Part shown: positions 55,405 to 64,000 of the stretch, one piece after another
How positions within the stretch are numbered: position 1 is the stretch's first letter
How the letters are laid out: every line of letters begins with the position of its first letter
Assembly: GCF_963576545.1 (NCBI RefSeq)
Contig: NC_083646.1
Coordinates: forward strand, 27,533,027-27,597,026
DNA length: 64,000 bases
Direction of reading: 5' to 3'
Source: Limanda limanda
Taxonomy: Eukaryota; Chordata; Actinopteri; Pleuronectiformes; Pleuronectidae
Position numbers and translations under genes: made by a program
Notes under the pieces: generated by a model
Database searches by the model: none
What the model saw: only the letters and a program-made list of their open reading frames with translations
Told to the model about the DNA's origin: nothing

Positions 55405-57650
55405 TGGGTTTTAAGAAGTGATTTAAAAGAAGTCACTGACTCTGCGAGGCTTATCCCTTCAGGTAGGCCGTTCCAACGCCGAGGGGCCCTGATGGGAAAA
55501 GCACAGTCACCTTTGGTTTTCAACTTCGACTTTGGAACAGCGAGCAGGGCTTCACCTGAGGATCTAAGGCTGCGTGCAGGCACATAAGGGGTCAGTAATT
55601 CTGTGATGTAGCTTGGGGCCAGACCCTGGCATGCTTCAATAGTGATCAGTAAAATCTTAAAATCAATGATGATGTTGCCTTTTAGGACCAGTGAGAAGCC
55701 GGCCAGCTGCGTTCTGAACTAGTTGGAAGCGGGAGAGTTTTGGTTGATGCCATAGAGGAGGAGTTACCAGTTCAGAGAAGACTAGTGCATTAATTACTTT
55801 TTCCAACTCTTGGTGTGAAAGTACGGGTTGGATTTTGGAGATGATTTGATTTGTAGGAAGCAGCACTGGACTACTTTTTTAACTTGTGGTTCGAAAGGGA
55901 ATGATTAGTCAAACAGAACAGGTACCAAGGCTGCATTCAATCTGAGTGATAGGGTTAGTTGGATTGAATTATATTATTTCTGACTTTGAGTTGTTGAGTT
56001 TTAAATAGTTTTGTGCCATCCAACTGTTGATATCATTAAGACAGTCTAAAAAATGTAGCCAGGCTTTCAGGGTCATCAGGTCTCAGTGGAAGATGTTTAT
56101 CATCTGCATAACAGTGGAAGGAGAGGTGGATTTGGCCAAGAGGAAGCACATAAATAGAAAATAAAGTAGGCCTCAAATTGAACCTTGTTGTACATCAGAG
56201 GTAACATTCGTTATAGAGGATGTGTAATTACCTATGGGAAAAAATGGAAGTTGAGAGATTGGCATAAAATTGTTTAGAGCAGAGGGATCAAGGTTAGGTT
56301 TCTTAGAGGTTGGACCACAGCATGTTTACAACTGGAAGGAAAGATTCCCTCTGTTAGGGATATATTAATAATCATTACAAATACTGGAACCAACTGTGTT
56401 GATAACCTATTTGGTGGGAATGACATCAAGGCTGCATGTAGTTGGTTTCATGTGGGTTATGATTTCAGATAAAAACGACATTGACATGGGTTAATATTTG
56501 CAAAAATAGGTATGAATATCCCCATTGGCATTAAAAATGGCTTCAGGAGGAATGATTTGTTTCCTTATGTCTTTCACTCAGTAAAGGCATTAAAAAACCT
56601 CTCACACATCTCTTGTGGGGCGTCTGTAAAATGAGAGAGGGAGGGGCTGATGATGGAATCTATTAGTTTTAATAAAAGTCTGGGATTAATTGAGTAATTG
56701 ATTAAAATCAAGTTTAAAAAGAAGGATGCTTTTGCGTCCTTAACTGTCACTTGGTGGGCTATCATTGCAGATTTACAGATGTCATAGGATACATGTAAAC
56801 CTGTTTTCTCCATTTTCTTTCCTATCTCCTACAGTCTCTTTTTAATGCCTGGGTTGTTAATTTAGCCAGAGGTGGGGGGCAATCTTGGATTTGTTGTCAC
56901 TTTAGGGGGCTACAGAGTCCCGGTCTTTCTGGCAGGTTTGATTAAAAAGGGCAGAAAAGCTCAGCTGTGTTAGATTTGTGATTAAAAGCAGTAAGAGGAG
57001 CAGACATATAGTATTGAAGTTATCCTTCAAAAATGTTTACCCTCATCGATGCTGCTAAAAAACTTTAATCACGATGATGTTTTCCTACACTTGACATCTA
57101 TTGCACTTCTGTCCATCCTGGGACAGGGATCCCTCTAATGTGGCTCTCTCTGAAGTTTCTACATATTTTTACCTGTTAAAAGGGTTTTTAGTAGTTTTTC
57201 CTTACTCTTGTTGAGGGTTAAGGACAGAGGATGTCACACCATGTTAAAGCCCTATGAGACAAATTGTTATTTGTGAATGTGGGCTATACAAATAAAATTT
57301 GATTGATTGATTGATTGATTCAGAAATAAAAAGCTCAGCTAACTGTCGCCGTTGTAGTGTCCTTGGGAAAGTCAAGTTTCATTGATGATAAAAAAGTGCA
57401 ACTCATCAAAAGTTTAAAAGTATAAAAAGACAACATTTTTCTGGATTGGAACTAAAAGAGGTGGTTAGATGAAGTTGTCAGGGTACTTGAATTCAATGGT
57501 TATAAATTGCACCAGAGGGCTGTGATTTTGAGCGTGCTGAAGAGGTTCTTTGATGGGTAATGATGGTGATTATTACTGTATTTTGGAGATATCCGTGTTG
57601 GTCCTAGTCCAGAAGAAGAGTTACCTATATTTGATGTGAATCTTTTCAGA
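55405..57650 (-). mobile_element. Decayed L2-like LINE (second family) inside the POP1 copy
   Basis: Minus-strand translation shows RAPRRWNGLPEGISLAESVT and FKSLLKTH at the C-terminus (55400-55583), RFQLVQNAAGRLLTGPKRQH (about 55665-55740) and a degraded YADD region near 56090-56130. The family differs from the 558-codon element. A forward tail fragment of that other family sits inside at 57040-57320. 5' part unresolved. Confidence 0.65.
57040..57320 (+). repeat. Forward 3' tail of the first L2-like LINE family
   Basis: ACACTTGACATCTATTGCAC, CTCTTGTTGAGGGTTAAGGA, AAAGCCCTATGAGACAAATT and a TTGA repeat tail. Opposite in orientation to the surrounding LINE, so it is a separate nested insertion. 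Confidence 0.8.
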
Positions 57651-57939
57651 TAGGGACAGGGACCTATCCCTTTTTTAGGGGTCGGAAGGTCAGACCCTTG
57701 TCAAACTGTTTGGGCAACAGTACCAATTTATCTATCAAATCAGGACTGGTGAGCAGCGGGGAGTAGAAGACTTGCAGTGTGCAACTGTATAACCATCTCA
57801 TCTGATCTCTTCAACTTGTCCAGGAGCTCGATCTCTTGCTCTTCCTGAAAACGAAGGCCTGCTGGACAGTCTTGTGAATTGGAATCAGATCGATTAGGGA
57901 AATCAGGGGCGATACCCAGCCTCAATCAGTGTTTACTGA

Positions 57940-58080
57940 AAGAAGAGGATTAAATCTGATGTCAGAGGGTCCCTGCATGTGGACACAGTGGAGGACCTGA
58001 TTAGAATAAGTCTAGAAGGAACTAGCTTGGAGGAGTTTGATGCCAAGCAGGCTGAACAGATGGGGTTCAGTCAGAGCTAA
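57940..58080 (+). pseudogene. hAT-transposase-like C-terminal remnant
   Basis: 47 codons after a TGA: KKRIKSDVRGSLHVDTVEDL, then IRISLEGTSLEEFD, ending QMGFSQS and TAA. R(I/L)K(S/T)..R.SL..ET..L..I...G..LEEFD is the pattern near the C-terminal dimerisation region of hAT transposases and of hAT-derived zinc-finger genes. The N-terminal part is missing. AATAAA follows at about 58128. Confidence 0.45.
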
Positions 58081-58454
58081 AGATCTAGAAGGCACCATTT
58101 ACCTTCATTTGTTTTTTCTCTGCACAAAATAAAACAGTCCATTTCTGTATTTTGTAAATTGTCTATCTATTACCAAAACATTTATCAGTAAAGCAGTTAA
58201 GATGGGATAAAATATGAATGCTTTGTATATTGTTGTAAGTGGTGCACCAACATAATCTGCTGGTGCTCCTGAAATTTTCAGAAAGGAGCTTCTAGTGGAA
58301 AACGTTAGTCAGGAGCCCTGTGTTGGATAACCATATAAGTCAGAGGGCAAAAGTTACTTCTAAGAAATTAATCAGACTTTTGACTTTAACTCAAACTGAG
58401 AAACAATATTAAACCTATCAGTATATGCAAAATGTGAGCTTGTTCTTGATGCAG

Positions 58455-59060
58455 AATCTTTGCTAGTTTTTCACTGCTTTGGTGTTATTTTGATTTTGAC
58501 CATCCTTCCTAATCTTAAACTTGTCATGATCATAATTCGACCGTCACATGATTCGACAAGCAAAGCTTCATCTCCTGAATTGTACTGTCTTGACTTTGCC
58601 ACTGGGGGTCAGTCCAGTCCCGATAACCTGCATGAAGTAGAGGTGTGTGGACCCTATTGTTGCTAAGTAGGTGACATTTCTCTTGTTTGTATTTTGTCGA
58701 CACAGACCGTGATCATTGCCTTTGTGCGTACTGAAAACTTATAGATACTCTCACTTTCTCTCCGAGGTTGAAGTTTGGTGGAGCTATGCTGGAATAACAT
58801 TAGATCCCCAAAAGGTTTCAAACCAGTAAGAATGACAAAGCTTTAAATTCTGCTACCCTAACAGGTTCAGCACATCTGAGACAAGGATGGGAGACAACAC
58901 ACTCAAACTGTGTGCTGGACCTTATTGTAGCTATAGTCATGTTTTGATTTTACTACATTTACCATTTGTCTTGTTCATCATATGTCCAATAGTGTGTTGT
59001 TGTTTTTTGTTGATGAAATGTGAGTTTCCAAACACAAGTTATCTTATAATTACCTCCGCA
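58455..59060 (+). repeat. Inverted copy of a RIDA intron 4 segment
   Basis: Matches 35605 down to 34965 on the other strand, with shared order of TTGCTAGTTTTTCACTGCTT, TTTGCCACTGGG, GACAAAGCTTTAAATTCTGC and ACTGTGTGCTGGAC. Its orientation and order relative to the POP1 copy at 54571-57900 are those expected from one inverted block. Confidence 0.75.
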
Positions 59061-59209
59061 CATCCAGAATTTCCCAAAATCTTCCTAGTGTGATGTGTAA
59101 AAACATATTTAATGGCTGGCAAAACTTTTTGTAAATGCTAAATGTTATTTATACAAGTAAATGCAAAGTTTCATCCACTTTTCATATATATATTGATCAA
59201 GTCTGCATC

Positions 59210-59640
59210 ATAAAATGTCCTTGGTCAAGATACTGATCCCTTAATTGCCCCCGACAGAAAATGGATTTGGTCTGTACATACATAACGCTTTTCTATTCTT
59301 GATGACCAGTCAAAGTGCTTTACAGTAAAGCTTTTGCCTTTCACACTCATCTATGTGCAGCACTCTCTCTATGAGAAGGGGCAATTTTTGTGGTTCAGTA
59401 TCTTACCCAAGATCACTCTGGCATGCGGAATGGGGAAGACTGGAATTGACCCACCAACCTTCTGGTTAGAGGACAACCGCTCTAACCCCGGTTATACCGA
59501 CAGTGTGTAAAAAGTGTGTGATGTGCATCATATAATTGCGCTGTATGATTGTGTGATGTGTGAAGGGGTGAATGTGGCTTGTACTGTAAAGTATATTGAC
59601 TGGTCAATAAGACTGGAGCGATATATAAATACAGCCTATT
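59210..59640. repeat. SINE inserted into SINE, with 7-bp target duplication
   Basis: A forward SINE (59210-59257 plus 59504-59640) is split by a reverse SINE (59258-59496). The duplicated target CCGACAG is at 59251-59257 and 59497-59503. Confidence 0.85.
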
Positions 59641-62017
59641 TACCATAAAAGACAGATTTTACCTCAGAAAACTAAGCAATGTTGAGGGTTATATCTGATC
59701 ACGACCAACTTATACATTGAAGACTTGCCTCAGGTGAGAACACTGTTTATCGCATGCCTGTGCAGAGCTATGGGTACTCATTAGGGACATAACAGACTGC
59801 ATTTAGAGAAGGCCAAGCGTTATATGAATTAGAGTTTTTAATGTGAATGGGCACAGGCCCAATTGACTGAATGTGTGCCTGATTGCTTGTGGGAGGACCT
59901 CTGAGTATGAGTCACAAAGGAGCAGGGGAGAGAGAGGATGTCGTTCGCAGCTTTTTAGGGCTGAAAATAACCAGACTAGTTGGTTTTGGGCATTAAATAA
60001 TTCTGTACCTGATTGTATTACTTACAACTCAACAATTATAATAAAAATATGCCAATCGTCTCTTCTCATGTCTCATTGAGCCGGGTTGAGCTAGCACCAT
60101 CCCCAGAGCCTAAATGATAAGAGTGTTAGCAAGAGAGGTGAGAAAGTAACAGAAGTACATATATACCATGTACATCCTGACCCATATATGTTACAGACAC
60201 ATTTTTAGATCACCTGCAAGAGAATACAAGAAATCCTGAGGTGCAGAAGGTAACGATGGCACTAGCAGGAAGTGGCTCACACATTTAGTAGTTTTCCCTT
60301 ACTCTTGTTGAGGGTTAAGGGCAGAGGATGTCATACATTGTTGAAGCCCTATGAGACAAATTGTGATTTGTGAATATGGGCTATACAAATACAATTTGAT
60401 TGATTGATTGATTGAGATAAATGATGGATGGAAATATTGTTGTAATATGTTCATATGTAAGGACTAGAACTGTTCATAGAAAAAGTTGACACATGGAGCA
60501 ATGGACAGGAAAGTGTCACATTTTCTGAACATTAGGAGCATGTTAAGCTTGTCAAGGTTTAAAATGATGTACCTGGATATGAGAAGAACATGTCTCCTTT
60601 AAAGCTAAGCACTTAGACCTAGAATATCAGGATGTTTGAGCAAGAAAGTCCTGGAAATCAAGTCATCACAAATGTTCTAAAAATACCAAGTAACTTTTAT
60701 CCAAATTTTCTTTTCGTTAGAACAGTTTTTGAGTACTTGTAGTTTTATGAGGGAAATGCAGTCAAGCAGCACTATAGTGCAACTCCAGAACACAGATTTA
60801 AATGTCCCTCCAAGGCCAAAATATTTGACATTTTTTCAGGTTTGTGTTGAAATTTTATTCCCTCACTGTTTTAAATCTTCAACACTCAGACAGGAATACA
60901 GCTCTGAGTGAGACACTTATTAATTGGCACAAATCATAAACTTGCATTTTGGTGCAACATGCACAAGTAAATGTAAGGATTAGTTGATTAATTGATGTTG
61001 TTCAACAGAAAGTTAACCTGTTGATTTATTAAGTCATGATGAAAATAAACTTGGGTCCTGCCTTTCGAATGTGATTGTTTGCTGGTGTTCTTGGAATGAA
61101 TTGATAAAACGGCATGAAAAAAGGATGTGCTGATGCCACTGTGGGCTCTAGGAAATTAAAACGTGTTTCTCCCTATTTAATTTACTCAAGTAATCAATCT
61201 ATTAAAAAGCTATTTGGTAGATTAATGATTAATAGATAATGATATGATATAATATGTTAAAGCCCCTAAATGAGAAGCACCAGGTTCGACAAAACCCACC
61301 AGCAGATACCAGGCCTCTAACATGTTCAACAGCATCAAGTGAGAAAAACTCAAGTATCAAAAAGAAATGTAAACTGAAATTATGAGTCAATCAATTCACT
61401 GACACTATGGTAATCTACGCTGCTACAGCATATACCAGGGAAGTGCTGAAAAGGATGGACAACATAAAGCGGTAGAAATGGCGCTCAGTAACAACAAAGA
61501 ACAAGTCAGCAACGCCGTCTGGCTTGGTCTGAATATGTGAGCGTTCTCATATTGGACAGTCTCTTAACATCACTTTGATGTGAATATGCTTCCGATTTTC
61601 TGCACTTTTGCACAATTGAGTTTCAGATAGATCACTCAGTGAGGATGCACGGTAAGGGGGCACTACACAAAAGTACAATAACTAGATTGGGATAACTTTG
61701 GTTTTATGCTGGATCAGGAGGCCGATCCAGGAATTAAATATCACTTTCTTTAACATTGTTAGAGTTGAGACATTTTGACAGATTTTAAGGGAATAGTTAA
61801 TGGGTCTTGATTTAAAAAATCTGGCATATTTAGGAAACAGATATCTGTAAGTGTGGATTTGGAGCAGCGTGATTGAATTTAAGTAGACTGTGGGGCCTCG
61901 GTGGGGGGAGTGCCATTCTATTTTTAAATAACAACATAATGTCCGATTTTGCCTTTGTTCATTGACAGCTGATCACTCAAAGACCAATAAAGTCAGTTGT
62001 TAAGCATAATTCATATG
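59641..62017. other. Intergenic DNA upstream of the NIPAL2 3' end
   Basis: Contains an L2-like tail at 60285-60416. The rest is AT-rich and I see no gene or other element. Confidence 0.7.
60285..60416 (+). repeat. L2-like LINE 3' tail
   Basis: TAGTAGTTTTCCCTTACTCT, TTGTTGAGGGTTAAGGGCAG, AAGCCCTATGAGACAAATTG and a TTGATTGA tail. Severely 5'-truncated. Confidence 0.85.
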
Positions 62018-62023
62018 TTTTAT
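62018..62023 (-). terminator. Candidate NIPAL2 polyadenylation signal
   Basis: TTTATT on the plus strand (AATAAA on the minus strand) about 100 bp past the predicted stop codon. Confidence 0.45.
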
Positions 62024-62125
62024 TGGAAGGTATTTGTCATTTGATTTCTTTAAATAGAGATAATATTTAAGTAACAAGAGGTTTGTACACATAAAATCTA
62101 AATGACAGTCCCAACGGAGCTGGTC

Positions 62126-62693
62126 CTATGAATCGTCTGTTTCTCCAGCTCTGTTGCACATGAGTTTGGCTGCCAGGGATCCATATGTCGTAGTCTTTGC
62201 CTCAGGCTGCACTTTGTCTGTGTGCCTTCTCCCTGTGAACAAAGACAGCACAGCTCATTAGATGGACACTGCTGCCAGGGCTGCAAACATAAGCAGCCAA
62301 ATGAGACCAGGGTCAGTGCTGGCAGTCATATTGTCAATGCTGGCTAATCAATGCACCGATAAATGCTCAATATATAGGTCCACAGAACCTGCTTTGCAGA
62401 GAACTGATTAAAAGTTGATCAAAACTTACCAGGGATCCTGTCCATTGCGATAAAATTTCGATCTTGTTGCTTTATCTTTGGCCTGTTTCGGGCTATAAGG
62501 AAAACTCCAAGGAAAGACAGAAGACAACTGAAAAAAAGAATCAAAGGGGATTAACATCATTTTGTAATGAGAAAAGTAAATATGTCATTTCAATTAGATG
62601 CAGTTAATGGTGTGTGGTTGAATACGTACCCAAACAGAAACATAAAAATGTTGAGTAAAGCCAAATCTTCAAATTCCTGGTAAAATACTATCC
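62126..62693 (-). CDS. NIPAL2: NIPAL2-like (NIPA family magnesium transporter-like), last three coding exons
   Basis: Minus-strand exons 62693-62630, 62527-62430 and 62232-62126 join with consensus splice sites in phase. They encode IVFYQEFEDLALLNIFMFLF, then GCLLSFLGVFLIARNRPKIK as a final membrane helix with a basic end, then a cytoplasmic tail (TTTYGSLAAKLMCNRAGETD) and TAG. NIPA-family proteins are multi-pass membrane proteins, several of which transport Mg2+. The family call rests on the FYQEF...SFLGVFLIARNRP pattern, remembered from NIPA C-termini, and on gene order: NIPAL2 follows POP1 in the opposite orientation in human. Upstream exons lie beyond the window, or were not recognised in 62694-64000. 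Confidence 0.75.
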
Positions 62694-63419
62694 CTGCAAA
62701 ATGGAAAAACACATTAAAATGCATTTTCACAGAGCAACCAGACGTGTTGATTATCTCTAGTGCTATTTATGAAATGTAGCCTTGAAAAACTTCAGTACAT
62801 TATACGGTGGTTTTAACGTATTAACTGCAGGGTATGGCTCTTACAGAGGAGGGTTACCTCTTACTGTATCCAATGCAACATCTATTTCTTGCAACAGCCT
62901 TTTCAGTCTGTAAAACCTGACAAGGAACCGTTTCTATTTTCGCTTTGCCTGCGCTCAGTTCTCTGTCCTCATGCATACTGCAGTTGTTTTGTTCTAAGAG
63001 ACTGACCCCAAAAGCCGATGTTTACAGTTGAACTGCTGGAACATTTTCTGCGATTAAACTCAGCTGAATGGAAATGTCTTGAAATGAGGTGGCAGTGGCA
63101 GTGGGCAATCTAGTCACAAAAACAATAACAAACAAGGAAACTAATTTAATGTAATTGAGTGTTTTACGTGTATTTACCCATTAATACAAAAATGCTTTAT
63201 TTTAAACTTGTTTTGCTCAAATTAAATAAGGAACACTATGACTGACAAGATAACAAAGATCTGACCTGCTAGAACATACTTTCTATTAATAGTGTGGGGC
63301 ATCTGCTGTACAAGTGGTTCACATAAGAGTGAATCCCCATCTTGCCTGTGTATTTTGGTCCACTGTATTGAGGTCATGAACTGATTTCAACTTTTGCAGT
63401 GATTTTTGGAGAGTACTTT
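62694..63419 (-). other. Intron of the NIPAL2-like gene
   Basis: AT-rich; no further exon or element recognised. Confidence 0.6.
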
Positions 63420-63807
63420 CATTTCTTTAAGGATAAGGACTGTGATGGTGGATTGTGGATCTGGGTGGCAGCTGATGTTGGATTATTACTTGGATATACA
63501 ATAGATATACAATATATCTACTCACACATTCTACCATTACTGACAACACCTATCAGTACTACTGTCATTAGTGCTCCCTTCTTCTCTCTCTGACATTTTG
63601 TAAATATTGTCATTTTGTTGATGTGTTCTGCTAAACAAAGCATCTATTGCACTTCTGTCCGTTCTGGGAAAGGGATTCCTCACATGTGGTTTCCACGTTA
63701 TTTTCCACCTCTTAACTGCAGAGGATGTCACACCTTGTTAAAGCCCTATGAGACAAACTGTGATTTGTGAATATGGGATATGCAAAGGAAATTGTATTGA
63801 TTGATTT
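63420..63807 (+). repeat. L2-like LINE 3' end with TTGATTGA tail
   Basis: GTGATGGTGGATTGTGGATC and GGCAGCTGATGTTGG resemble the 3'UTR of the element at 13229-15960. GCATCTATTGCACTTCTGTC, CACCTTGTTAAAGCCCTATG and a TTGATTGA tail follow. Confidence 0.75.
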
Positions 63808-64000
63808 TAAGGCTGATATTCTGTGTTGTATATTTTGTCCAAAATCCCATCAAATAACCGAGATCAAAATTGTGTATAGTCCATCTTATTACTGATTGGC
63901 ATCCATAAACACTGATGTTCCCATGACACAGAGAGGCTGCACACTGGTTTAACTGGTGTGTGGTTTCAGCATCATTTTCGAATCTTTTCTGAGAAGTTTA
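63808..64000. other. Window end, unassigned
   Basis: Nothing recognised; presumably intron of the NIPAL2-like gene. Confidence 0.5.

Larger units (their letters stand above)
54571..57900 (-). pseudogene. POP1: Inverted broken copy of POP1 exons 13-15
   Basis: Read on the minus strand, 54571-54618 matches the start of POP1 exon 15 with a 28-bp deletion, 54640-55160 matches intron 14, and 55160-55395 matches exon 14 including both splice sites. After an interruption by an L2-like LINE (about 55405-57650), 57660-57775 matches intron 13 and 57776-57870 the end of exon 13. Similarity in intron 14 is high (two 62-residue chance ORFs differ at two positions), so the duplication is fairly young. The exon 14 copy has a stop soon after PPTKRTDYIKH, exon 13 is truncated, and no promoter or other POP1 exon is nearby, so it is dead. 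About 260 bp of parental intron 13 is absent. Confidence 0.88.

Noticed and set aside
1..64000. CRISPR arrays, bacterial operons, phage or defence systems
   Set aside because: Gene structure, splice sites, SINEs and LINEs are vertebrate; no prokaryotic features are present.

Overview
This is a vertebrate nuclear window with teleost character. Genes are split into short exons with GT-AG introns. The intergenic and intronic DNA is AT-rich and full of fish-type repeats: a tRNA-derived SINE, L2-like LINEs with a TTGA tail, hAT, Tc1 and PIF-Harbinger-like DNA elements, and TTAA-flanked MITEs. Exon structures were assembled by hand from splice sites, reading phase and remembered similarity to the human proteins; no database search was run.

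The gene order is LAPTM4B(+, 3' end) - MATN2(+) - ERICH5(+) - RIDA(-) - POP1(+) - NIPAL2(-, 3' end). It matches the human 8q22 neighbourhood, except that RPL30, which lies between MATN2 and ERICH5 in human, was not seen. The shared order supports the gene names. LAPTM4B supplies its last three coding exons (1-7763). MATN2 (11467-22289) is a compact matrilin: vWA, five EGF modules, vWA, coiled coil. Its last intron (20367-22233) is a U12-type AT-AC intron with near-consensus donor and branch sites. ERICH5 (23025-30436) encodes a predicted N-myristoylated acidic protein expanded by a 24-bp minisatellite. ERICH5 and RIDA are tail to tail. RIDA (33265-37507) and POP1 (38182-47528) are head to head and share a short promoter interval.

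Downstream of POP1 (47.5-62 kb) lies a repeat-dominated region. It holds an L1/Tx1-like LINE broken by later insertions, a hAT element carrying a broken MADF-type ORF, a Tc1 transposase fragment, a long AAG microsatellite, and an inverted broken copy of POP1 exons 13-15 (about 54571-57900) split by an L2-like LINE. A second inverted match, to RIDA intron 4 (about 58455-59060), lies in the order expected if one inverted duplication of the RIDA-POP1 block later lost its middle. The last three coding exons of a NIPAL2-like gene occupy 62126-62693 on the minus strand.

The genes are unrelated in function (lysosomal membrane protein, matrix adaptor, membrane-anchored acidic protein, imine deaminase, RNase P/MRP subunit, NIPA-family transporter). 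Their proximity looks like conserved synteny rather than a functional cluster. The most notable items are the AT-AC intron, the inverted duplication, and several nested transposons dated by intact target-site duplications.
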